Shown piece after piece: positions 9,630 to 19,916 of a DNA stretch of 38,985 nt. The DNA is taken from the NCBI GenBank assembly GCA_001579985.1, contig LRSR01007678.1, forward strand, positions 1-38,985, given 5' to 3'. Position numbers and translations under genes: made by a program. The notes under the pieces are model-generated. The model had not been told where the DNA came from. It saw nothing but the letters and a program-made list of their open reading frames with translations, and did not search any database. Position 1 is the stretch's first letter. The number at the start of each line of letters is the position of its first letter. This DNA comes from Hypsibius dujardini (Eukaryota; Tardigrada; Eutardigrada; Parachela; Hypsibiidae).

Positions 9630-12600
9630 GCAGACAGGCAGGCAGGTAGGCTACACAAATAATCACCATTTAGGGGCAGAGTGACTTACCATGGCTCGCG
9701 GGACTGTATCTAAATGATTCTCATTTTGCAGGAGGGTCATTGTGGCTGAGAAGAGCTTGGAAGAGCGAGACGCCACCATAGAATTCCTGAATCGTCGATT
9801 ACAAGCATCCGGACAACGTGTCACTGAGTTATCGGAGAAAGTCTCCGTGCTAGGTGAAAACGCTTTTCAGCTGAAGACTTCCCTGGTGGATCTCGACCGT
9901 CTTCAAGCAGACTATAAAGTTGTGTCTAATGACAACGTCTCGTTAAAGTCCTCCCTCAACGACCTCCGAAAGCGCAGTGCCGTGACGGAACAGCAAAGGG
10001 AGAGCGCGGTCACCGAAATCAAACAGCTGAAGTCCGCAGGCAACGCTGCAACAGAGAAGATTGCAGAACTGAATCGGAATCTCACCGAGGCGAAGGAGGG
10101 TTTGACTTCAGCCACGTCTCATCAGACTTTACTGCAGAGATCGTTGGATTCAGCGACCCACGAACTGAGCACCTGTCAGAGTGCACTACAGAGCACTCGG
10201 CAAGAGCTGGCTTTGGTTACCCAACAGGAAGCCATTTGGAGGGGACATGCTGCGGCTTGGCAGTCGTACAGTGAGGAGATGGCGGTCAAGGCTCCGGTTG
10301 TTCAGGCCGAAACTCAGACGGACGACGACGGCACAGAAGGACGAATTGCTTTGATCAAATCTGTAAGTATGGAATTGAACGATTTGGTGAAGTATGGCGA
10401 GGCGGATAATCGGACAGACAGACAGACAGACAGACAGACAGATAGGCATATAGACATATAGGCATATAGACATATAGGCATATAGACATATAGGCATATA
10501 GACATATAGACATATAGACATATAGACATATAGACATATAGACATATAGACATATATGCATATATGCATGGAGGGGAACGGACATGCTGGCATACGGACA
10601 GGCAGATAGCAACGTATAAGAAAATACTATGTTTGCAAAAGTAATAAACAATATAAATTGTATTTAGGGAGAGAAGCTGCTATACGAAACAACATTGCGC
10701 GACGCCACAGCTGCGCATGATGCTGCTGTCCATGCACTCGAGATCGCTTCCCGGGAACAAGCAATCGCTTACGAGGATGTCTGCCGCGGCCTTCAATCTG
10801 AACTGGAAAGCAGCAGTGTAGAAAACGAGCATTTGCTGACGGAAGTCCAACGACTACAAACTCAACTCGATGGTTCTGTGAGGGATTCCGCTATTGCACT
10901 GGAGCAACGACTGTCTGAAGTTCATTCCAGTCACTCTCAGGCATTGCTGGACCGTGAGCAGTTGTTCATCACCAAAGAAGAGGAAATCACCGCCGCGCTT
11001 CAAAATCTAGAACGTGAAAAGACCGAATTGCTGGAACAGATCAATCATCTGCAAGGAGAACTTCACCGAACTACCACCCAACTGGCCCAGGCTGAATCAA
11101 TTAGCAACGCTACTGAAGAAACTGAGGCTCTTAGGAATACCGTTGCTGCATTGACGAGCGAAAGGGATTCTCTAGTGCTGGAGCACAGTCGCGTAGCGGA
11201 GGAGATGACACAGTCGGTGATGCAGCATGATGCCGAATGGCGTCGATTGATGGAGGAAGTCCAGTCACAGGCAAACAACCTTGCTGTTGAGAATGCAGAA
11301 CTTTCCATAAGGTACAGTAGATTCAGTTGAGTTTGTGCTGGTCTGTTTGCATGTTGGTATGTTGGTACACTGTATACCGTAAGTGACTCAACACCCAACT
11401 GCGAGGTAATTTCTCTACCTCTGTCCACCCTTGCCCGTAGATCTGCCTGCCTATCCGCATTTCGGTCTCTGTGCCTGTTTGTCTATCTTTGCGTTTGTCT
11501 ACCTGCCTGTCTGTCTATCTTTGCGTTGGTATACCTGCCTGTCTGTCTATCTTTGCGTTTGTCTACCTGCCTGTCCGTTTGCTGGATCACTTGTCTATCC
11601 ATGTGTCGTTCTCTGTGCTGTATGTTATGTTTCTGTCTGTATTTCTGTCTATCCGTGTTTCTATGCCTGTGCCTGTCTTCTCTATGTGCCTATTTGACCG
11701 GTTACCTTTTTGTCTTTTTGCCGGCTCCCTGTATCTATTGGTCTTTCAGCCTTAACCGTTGTCGATTCGTGCCTGAATTATTTTCCATTGTTTCCCTCGT
11801 TTGGACTTGCTGTCTATTTTGATTTCGTATCGCTTTACTGCCCACAATTCGAGTATCATTAAAAATTTTAACGTTTTTTGCACAGGTTATCCAACACGAC
11901 TCTACCGGTAGAGCTTCCGGCCTCTGTGTGCCAAAATTGCACTGCGCTGGCAGGAGAAAACGCCTCTATCCTCCAGAAATTCTCCGATCTTTCTGCCGAG
12001 CTCGAACACCGCCGATCGGAGTGGGAGTCCGAAAAACAACGCACCGACTCTGAACTCTTCCGAATCTCTGAACTTTACCGCCAATCGGCTGAAGCCAAGC
12101 CAGCTAGCTCCGAGTCGGATAGCGACTTGAATCTCCTCCGAACCGAGCTGAGCCATGTTAGACAGCAACTTGAAGACGCTCTCAGCCAGCGGGATGCTCT
12201 GTCGGCAGATTATTCAGCTGTGACCGACTCACTGGCGCAAAACCAGGCCGAATGGAAGACCTTTGTGGAGCAGCAGTCGGCTCTGCACGACGCGGAAACG
12301 GTTGCATTCATCGCGAAGATAGATTCCTTGACGAGCGAGAAGCATGACGCGGAAGAGAAGGCTGCACAGGCTCAGTCCCAAACAGACACCCTCATCGCTG
12401 CTCTACAGGTACTATAGAGTCGCGACCCATTCGTGGTACTTTTTGAACCCCCCCCCCAGTAAATCAGACCGGTAGGCCTAAACAACTGTTACGCTTCAAT
12501 CGATCAATCAAGCAGCTATTGTATACTTTAGCAGCTTTTGATTTAAGATGGAAGTTATTATTGAAAATAAGTATTTATTGAAATGAATTTTTTTTATTAA

Positions 12601-14008
12601 TTTTAATTGATTTGATTTGATTTTCCTGTTAACATCCAAGACATTTAAATGTAATTGTTTTTCAGGAAGAAATTGGGGAGCAAACTGTACGACACCATGA
12701 ATCCGTCAAGCGATACGGCGTCTTGGAGCGTGAGTTCGCTGCTCTCACCGAATCACTTGCTGTGAACCAGAGTGAATGGAAAGAGTTTGTGGACAGTCAG
12801 TCGGCGAATTTCGGCACGGAAAAAGCCGCCTTGCAGTCGCAGATCGCGATGCTGACGGAGACGCTACAAGGTGCCGCGGTTGAGACTCCGCTGATCGCTA
12901 AAGCGGAGTTGGATTCGATTGTCGGTCAACTCCAAGCAGAACTGGAAGCGGTGAAGCAGCAGTTTGCGGATGCCGTCGTGAAACGGGATACAATTTCGGC
13001 GGAGTATTCCGCAATGACGGAATCACTGGCGCACAATCAGGCCGAGTGGAAGTCTTTTGTCGAGCAACAAACTTTCAATTTCGAAGCGGAGAAAGAGGCG
13101 TTTGCGTCGGAAATCGAGCGATTGAAAGAAGTTTCCTCTGTCGCAGCCATCGACAAAGCGGATGCGGAAGTTCAGGTGTCGGAGATGACTCCAACAGACG
13201 AGTCAAAGGCTCTTTCGGATTTCGCAGAGCTTCAAGCTGAACTGGCGGTCGTCAATGAGAAGCTGCTGGAAACTGTCGCTCAACGAGACGCAATCTCGGC
13301 AGATCATTCCACCATGGCAATGTCGCTGGCTCAGAATCAGACCGAATGGAAGAGATTTATGGACGAACAGACTGCCGCTTTTGAAACGGAGAAGGTGGTC
13401 CTGTCCGCCCAGCTGGAACTGTTGACGGAGACGTTGGAGAGAAACAAAGCTGTTGCAGCAGACGAGCAAACTGCAGTGGTCTCTTCCACGGCGGACTTGC
13501 AGACCAGGTGTGACTCTCTGGCAGCCGTGCGGGTCGAGCAAGAGGCTAAGATTGGAGAGTTGACGGCGTTGATTGCCCAGCAAGATGCCGAGTGGAAAGC
13601 ATACTGTGCGGGCTGCAGTGAAGCATTTGAAGTACAGTTGATGGAGCTGACGAAAAACCTCGAAATACAGATGGTAGGCCGCTAAAAACAACAGTTTTGT
13701 TTTCCTACGCCTTGACTTGTTTACTGTTTCTTTGGTTGCCGCCTATCCCCTAGTCTGTTTCTCTGTTAGACTTGTTGTCTGTGAGATTTACTCTGTCTCG
13801 CCTTCGGTGTGTGCCTGTCTGCCTGTCGGCGTATCTGAATCCCTTTTTGTTATATTGGTATGTCTACCTGTTTTCTGTCTGATTGTCTACCTGTCTGACT
13901 GTCTACCTGTTTGTCTGTCTACCTGTATGATTGTCTGTCTGTTTGTCTGTTTATTTGTCTGTCTACCTGTCTGACTGTCTACCTGTTTGTCTGTCCGTCT
14001 GTCTGTCC

Positions 14009-14058
<50 letters not shown>

Positions 14059-15062
14059 TTATCTGTTTCTTTGTCTATATATGTTGCATGGTTTGACGAA
14101 GATACCTACTTCGTTTTTTATCGGTTGCTAATTTAATTTGTTTTAAGGCGGAGAAGCTGGTGTTCGTAGAGGAATTACGAACACAACTTGAGGATCGTGA
14201 TACCCGCCTGGCGGAACTGTCAGAGAAACTAACCAACGCTGAGCGAGAGTTGGCGGGCAAGAGCGAATCACTCGCTTCCTTGGCCAGACAGATGGAGGCG
14301 TACGCCGCCGAAGTCGCGGTAAAGCAGAATACCCAATGGCGAGAGTACTCGGAAAATTTGACCGCTGCCGCCGACGAGGAACGGGTGCGACTGGTGGGAA
14401 AAGTCAGCGAACTGCGACATCTGGCCACTGACAAATCGGTTTCGCTGTTCGGAGATGATGACCGTCTTTCGTTGTCATCGGAGGACAATACCGGAATGAG
14501 TGAAACCTCAGAGGGGCGTGAGAGCACAGATGGACGCTTTGTGGAGTTCCTCACTGCGAAGAATTATGAGTTGAAGAGCGAGGTGGGTCGCTATGCTCGG
14601 CAAGTTAGCCAGTTGGAAGAGGATATTGTTGCCTTGACGCGGCAGTCGACAGAGGGTACCGCGAAGACCAACAAGGATGCGGAAACAGTGATACACAGGG
14701 AGCTGTTGCTGGATCACGACGACCAGACACGGATATCCTCGGCACTGCCACCCGTTACCGCGACAAACAATTTCTTTACTCAACAATTCGGTTCTGACTC
14801 TTCTGCGTTTGACGAGCTCTTCCCCAGCACGAATGTGCCGTTGGACATTGCTGAAATCGCTCCGATGGTAGGCCTGCTGATTAGATGTCTGATTTATTTT
14901 ACCTTTTCCTGTATGCTCATATCTTAGTTTTGTTTTTGTCTGTCTGTAACCGTCTATCTATCTCTCTGTTTGTCTATCTATCTGAATGTCTATCCCTACC
15001 TGTCTACCTCGTAGTCCTCTATATGTCTGTCTGCCTGTCTGTTTGTCTGCATGGCTGGCTGC

Positions 15063-15115
<53 letters not shown>

Positions 15116-18100
15116 CGTCTATTTGTCTGTCTGCCGTTCGGTCTGTCCTTCTGTCTGTCCGTATCTCCTTGTCTGTCTGTTTTTTTTCCAATCTTTTACT
15201 TACGGTACTGCACCCCGTGCTCTTCTCCAATCTTGAATGTGGAACGGTCTATATTAAATTACTTGTCGAAAAAGGTTGCTTGTATTTGCAGAAAGGATCC
15301 ATCTTTCAGCTCGATTCTTCACGGCGAGCCTCGACGACCTCTGAGCACAGACCGACTATTACCTCACAAGAGAACTCCTCCACCCAGACCGATAACAACG
15401 AGCATCAACCTCCTTCCACCGTTACCGTGGCCGAGTTGGAAACCATCCAAAATGATTTTGCGCAAAAGTTCGTGGCTTTACAGACCCAGTGGGAACACTA
15501 TGCTTCTCTCCAAGCTGCATCGTTCGAAGAGGAGAAGACAAATCTCCTGCAGCAGCTGTCAACGTTGTCGGCTGAAATTGCGGTCGTCTCGGAGGCGAAG
15601 AGGCTTTTGGAAGAAGTGACAGCCACTGCCATTCACGCCACGCCTGCCTGGGTTTCAGAAACGGGGAAGCCCGTCGGTCGGTCCACCAGCACACAAGACG
15701 GATGGGCAGGATTCAGTGAGACCGAGCATCTGGGTCAGCAAGGGCCATCCAACTCGTACCTCACCGGAGATGCCCTTGCCGATTCCCACCAGGCAGAAAT
15801 CTCACGGCTCCAACAGCACATTCAAGACCTCCAGGATGCATCTCATCAGTCGTGCCCGTTGTGCGACACCCTCTCCATTCAGCTTAAGGACAACGAACGC
15901 AACATCCAACTGCTCCGTGATCAACTGGAGACGTGGGACTCTGCGCGTCAGGCGTCTGTCGCTACTCTCGCGCCCAACGACAACGGCTACGACTTCGCCT
16001 TCCCTGACCTGGTGGCCGACTCTCAAGTCGGTTCAGCCGCCGAACAGAATTGGGAGGAAGCGGTTGGACTATACGGCCAGACCACGGATACTGCGCAAGA
16101 AATTTCCGATCTGAAAGAGGACCGGATGCGATTACAGGTTGGTGTTATTTATTGAGGTAGATTTTTAACGATAATTCAGTTGCCCAAAATGATATGGCTT
16201 AAGTATTTTTCTGAAGAAAGTCTTTTTGTCAAATGCTTTTGCCGGGCGATTTTAAATTATTATTAAATTATTCAAATGCAAACACCTTGTTCTACTACAG
16301 GTGGAGCTGCTGGGCTTGCACGAGGAATGCGATGCGCTGCGAGACAAGCTTGCGGCATTGGAAGCTGGTTCCTTGAGGTCTCCGGATCAGCTGCTGGCAC
16401 AATCCCCGACCGGCGGTGATTTATCTTTACCGATTTTCGACGCCACGGATGCCAACGAGAACACCGGAAACAGCTCTTCCGGAGGCGCTGCTGAACAGCT
16501 GGACAAGTCCACTGACGCTCGCTCCCATCTCCCAGGGAATGACCTCGGAGACCAATTGACAGGCAACCTCTTTGCCAGTGTAACCGGCCCTCAACAGTCG
16601 GAACCGCAGCAGCCAGTGAGCAACACCTCCGAATTGGAATCCAGTCTGCAGCAGCCATTGAACAACACCTCCGAATTGGAATCCAGTCTGCAGCAGCCAG
16701 TGAGCAACACATCCGAATTGGAATCCAGTCTGCAGCAGTGGGTGCCGTACGCTCTCGAGTTGCAGGCGCAGTTGATCCAGCAACAGACGCTGAATGCCCA
16801 GCTCCAGTCGGAGCTGAATTCCACCGTTTTCAGCAATCAATCAGCTGGATTTGGATTGGCGACCCAGTTGGAAGATCTCCAGAATCGGGTCCTTCTGTCG
16901 GATGAACGCATACAGACATTGGAAGCCGAGCGGTCAGTGGTCTTGGCAGAACTTCAGCTCCTCAAAGCCAACGCCAGTCAACATGTACAGGCAGACCGGA
17001 CGGGGAGAGAAGAGTGCACGCAAACGATTACCTCGCCCCCGTCGGAGATGATTGAGACTGACAGGCAAAGGAATCTCACGGTCGGTTTCATCAGTCAGTT
17101 GGAAGATCTCCAGACTCGGCTTGTTCAGTCGGAGGAACGAATTCAAACACTGGAAGTCGAACGGTCAGATGTCGTTGCTCAACTGGAGCTCTTCAAATCC
17201 AAAGCTAGCCAGCACACGGAAGCAGACCGGATGGAACTGCAAGAATCAACACAGATGATAGTTTCCCTGCAGCTGCAGCTGGCCGCGACAACGAGCGAAC
17301 TGGACGCTCTCAGACAGCGTCACTTTGAGCTGACGGAGCAGTCACGCAACTCCACGGACGACGAGAAGAAGCTGCTCGAGCTGACGTTGGCGTGGGAGAA
17401 GGAGAAAGGGATGGTCCAGACGTTGGAGCAGGCGCGGCTTCAGCTGCAGCAGCAGGTGTCAGCTTTGGAGAAACATGTTTTTGAGCAGGAGCGCCGGTTG
17501 CTGATCTTCAACATGGACATGACGGCGAAGGATCTCTTGATTCAACAGCTGAATGAGGAGCGAGATCGGCTGGTTTCGGATTTGCAGAAGGAAAGTGAGT
17601 TTTCCGGACTACAGCTCGAGCAAGTGGCGAGGGAACTAGAAACGGCGCGGAACGAAGCCGCAGGGTTACTGGATAGGTTGTCTGTCCTGGAAGCGGAGAA
17701 AATAAATCAAGTCGGGAAAATTGCCTCCGCCAAGAAGAAGTATGATGGGTTGAAGGAGAAGTTTACGGCGTCGCAGACGCTAGTTAAAACACAGCGGCAA
17801 GAGGTGGACAACTTAACAGCAGCACTGGAAACAGCTCGGGAAGAGCTCCATAAGACAGAATTGGCGTTGGAAAGCAGTATGGCCTGTGCGGAATTGATGG
17901 GAAATGAGATTCGGGTAAGTTGGGTGGTTTGGTGGTTTTGGACGGACACAGTTGTACAAACAGAATCTGACAGAAATCATACAAGAAACAGTAAATCAGA
18001 CAACGGACAGACACACAGGCAGACACACAGACAGGCAGGCAGGCAGACAGATAGGCACACAGACAGATAGGCACACAGACAGATAGACAGACAGACAGGC

Positions 18101-18913
18101 AGGTAAGCAGGCAGGCAGGCAGGCAGGCAGACACGTAGTCTCTACTGTGTTCAGAAGTAGTTGTACTATAATATGTGATGTGGTTTGTAGACCCTGAGAT
18201 CGGAAGTAGAACGACGGCAAGCTTCCCACGACTCATTCCGAGAACGGGTCAGTCACGAAACAACTATTCTAGATGGTGAAATCCAAGGGCTTCGCGAGCA
18301 TCTGCAGGCAAGTACGTGCATGTGTTTGCGAGCGCTTTTTCTTTTTTAATACCGCTTTTTCTGCTGCTTTTTGCTGCAAACTACTAGTAACCAAGGGTTT
18401 GTCGTTTTCGTTTTCTTATCGACTTTTTATTTCAGACCCGAGAGGCTGAATATCGGACCCTGGAAGAGAGTATGGTAGATCTGAAGCACGAGAAGGAGGA
18501 GCTTCGGGTGAAACTCAAATCTGTCCGGCGACAGGTGCGGAATGGTTCTGCGCCCGGCACCGCGCACTCCCCGAGAACGGGCAGCGAGTCGGATGGACGT
18601 AGTGGAATCAGTGCGCAGCTGTCATTGAATGGCGACGCCGTGTCCCAATCATCCGTCAACGGGATTTCGAAGAAGTTGCTCCTGGGCATCACCGCGGGCG
18701 GTGACATACGACCGTGAGTTCTCGTTTTCTTCTCTTCTGCATTGTTAACTCAAATATTATATTTATCATTTAAAATATGGAAATTGATGTAGGCCGGCGA
18801 CATCTTTGAAGTTCTGCATGGAGAGCCTCAAGTCGGAGATTGACGATCTAAAGTCGCAGATGGATCTGCACATCCAGGTGGTCAAGAGCAAAAGTGATCG
18901 CTCCACCCTTTAA
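6966..18913 (+). CDS. Giant golgin-like coiled-coil protein, about 2,721 aa, 15 exons
   Basis: Exons: 6966-7185, 7351-7532, 7611-7728, 7926-8545, 8934-9457, 9732-10362, 10668-11311, 11886-12408, 12666-13673, 14148-14867, 15292-16137, 16301-17914, 18191-18307, 18436-18713 and 18793-18913 (TAA). All frames join; the total is 8,166 nt. The N-terminal 230 residues are Ser/Pro/Thr-rich and not coiled. From about residue 240 almost everything is Gln/Glu/Leu/Ala-rich heptad coiled coil with low-complexity breaks in exons 10, 11 and 14. There is no signal peptide, C-terminal membrane segment or GRIP domain that I can see. Size and composition suggest a tethering or scaffold protein such as a golgin (GM130-like or giantin-like) or a centrosomal protein. 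Coiled-coil similarity is too generic to name it. It contains a repeated NQ-EWK-F module (exons 6-11), a triplicated 14-aa repeat and an internal duplication in exon 12. Intron 13 is GC-AG. Most introns carry GACA or CTGT arrays. Confidence 0.9.
7783..7852. repeat. GACA array, coiled-coil gene intron 3
   Basis: About 17 GACA/GGCA units on the sense strand between exons 3 and 4. Confidence 0.95.
8559..8880. repeat. CTGT degenerate array, intron 4
   Basis: Degenerate CTGT/CTAT/CTGC array, the reverse-complement orientation of the arrays in introns 3 and 5. Confidence 0.9.
9477..9650. repeat. GACA/CAGG array, intron 5
   Basis: It includes about 14 perfect GACA units at roughly 9573-9630, flanked by degenerate CAGG words. 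Confidence 0.95.
10415..10567. repeat. GACA plus ATAGACAT/ATAGGCAT array, intron 6
   Basis: A short GACA run passes into an 8-bp ATAGACAT/ATAGGCAT array, a derived unit found nowhere else in the window. Confidence 0.95.
11428..11720. repeat. CTGT/CTAT degenerate array, intron 7
   Basis: Contains three tandem copies of a longer unit with CTATCTTTGCGTTTG(G)TCTACCTGCCTGT words. Confidence 0.85.
13715..14075. repeat. CTGT array, intron 9
   Basis: Degenerate upstream, then about 14 perfect CTGT units at roughly 13996-14056. Confidence 0.95.
14935..15180. repeat. CTGT array, intron 10
   Basis: Degenerate array with a perfect CTGT core at roughly 15070-15117. Confidence 0.95.
16621..16740 (+). 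repeat. In-frame 42-bp (14-aa) triplication in exon 12
   Basis: Three copies start at 16621, 16663 and 16705, encoding NTSELESSLQQPVS with one or two changes. The DNA is nearly identical between copies, so the expansion is recent. Confidence 0.95.
17995..18135. repeat. GACA/CAGG array, intron 12
   Basis: GACA/GGCA array between exons 12 and 13; opposite orientation to the array in intron 10. Confidence 0.9.
18308..18435 (+). other. GC-AG intron 13 of the coiled-coil gene
   Basis: Exon 13 ends CTGCAG and the intron begins GCAAGT, the consensus for the rare GC donor class. It ends TTTTTATTTCAG. The alternative GT five bases further on would leave phase 1 and hit a stop (GGC TGA) in exon 14, so the GC donor is required. 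Confidence 0.85.
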
Positions 18914-19204
18914 CCTTATTCCCCTTATTCCCCTTTTTTATGGGCATATTTGTCTCGGCGGTTTTTTTTTGTCGTTTCGTTGGACCTTAACTTTTGATTT
19001 TGTTTTTTCTTTCTTTCTTTCTTTTTATATTGATATATTAACCGTCATCCTTCGCCAATTTGGACGCATGTAAGGGCTTCGTTTTTTTGCCAGTGTCTTT
19101 CCAACGTAAGCCTTGTTTCTGAGTTTTCGCTGGTCAGAAAATTGTGATTTCGGTCTAGAGATACAATGCAGTTTGTGTGGGCGGGTTTAATTATGCCCGA
19201 ACCG

Positions 19205-19358
19205 GGTAAAGAGTATGAGTAAAGGAGTATGAGTATGAGTAAAGGAGTATGAGTATGAGTATGAGTATGAGTAAAGGAGTATGAGTAAAGGAGTATGAGT
19301 ATGAGTATGAGCAAAGGCGTATGAGTATGAGTATGAGTATGAGTAAAGGAGTATGAGT
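19205..19358. repeat. GAGTAT/GAGTAAAG array
   Basis: Mixed 6- and 8-bp units, about 150 bp, immediately next to the decayed MITE. Confidence 0.95.
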
Positions 19359-19364
19359 TTGATG

Positions 19365-19485
19365 AGCACCTGGCAATAACCTTGCGCTAACCGAGTCAAG
19401 CTATTACACTCGTTCGTCGCTGGCTGTCGGCTGTTGTACACTACCCCGAGTTAAAGTGCTTAATTCGGTCAGCGCAACGTGTGCT
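19365..19485. mobile_element. Decayed copy of the CACACGTGG MITE (family D)
   Basis: It reads AGCACCTGGCAATAACCTTG at the left and GGTCAGCGCAACGTGTGCT at the right, with the internal ACCGAGTCAAGC and its partner. It aligns end to end with 31962-32084, but about 11 bp (GGGTTTTTGCC) are missing next to the right terminus. Confidence 0.8.
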
Positions 19486-19713
19486 AGTAGATCATTCGGT
19501 TTTATTACAGTAAAAGACAATCGGCTTTATTGGGCCACAGTGAACGGCGAACCGAACTAGCGGCGGGACACAGCGAGCTAGGAAGAAATGGACCAATGGC
19601 ACACTTTGCATCGGGGCCGATTAAAAGTAGGGGGAAAATCCCAATGCCCCGTACAACCGGTTTCGCATAATTAACTACCCTCATTTAGCCATTTCCCCGC
19701 ACTCTGTGGCGTT

Positions 19714-19757
19714 TGACTCGTTTGACTCGACTCACGCGTGAGTCGTAACTCGACTCA
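19714..19757. promoter_or_regulatory. GACTC-motif cluster with 18-bp palindrome
   Basis: The perfect palindrome CGACTCACGCGTGAGTCG (19728-19745) is embedded among further GACTC half-sites, six in about 45 bp. GAGTCA-type half-sites resemble bZIP (AP-1/Skn-1) sites. It lies about 180 bp upstream of the orphan gene ATG. Confidence 0.4.
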
Positions 19758-19916
19758 CGGAACAACGAGCAAGCGCGATTAAAAAACCCCAACACACAAA
19801 ATCCCTTATGCGTCAGCTGTTGCAGAACTTCCAACTTCGTAACCTTCTCTTTTTTTTCTCTCTCTATCTTTCTGTCAGAAATTAAAAATCACCCCGCTTT
19901 CCCCCCGGCGAACAAA

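Larger units (their letters stand above)
18914..19916. other. Intergenic region between the coiled-coil and orphan genes
   Basis: It carries the T-rich 3' end of the coiled-coil gene, a GAGTATGAGTAAAG array (19205-19358), a decayed MITE (19365-19485) and a GACTC-rich upstream segment (19714-19757) before the next ATG at 19917. No ORF of interest is seen. Confidence 0.6.

Noticed and set aside
12446-12460. Run of C bases in intron 8 as a possible structural element
   Set aside because: A single homopolymer of about nine C residues is not enough to claim a G-quadruplex or i-motif.
18793-18913. GRIP or membrane-anchor domain at the end of the coiled-coil protein
   Set aside because: The last exon ends ...QVVKSKSDRSTL with no GRIP tyrosine motif and no hydrophobic segment, so a specific golgin name is not supported.
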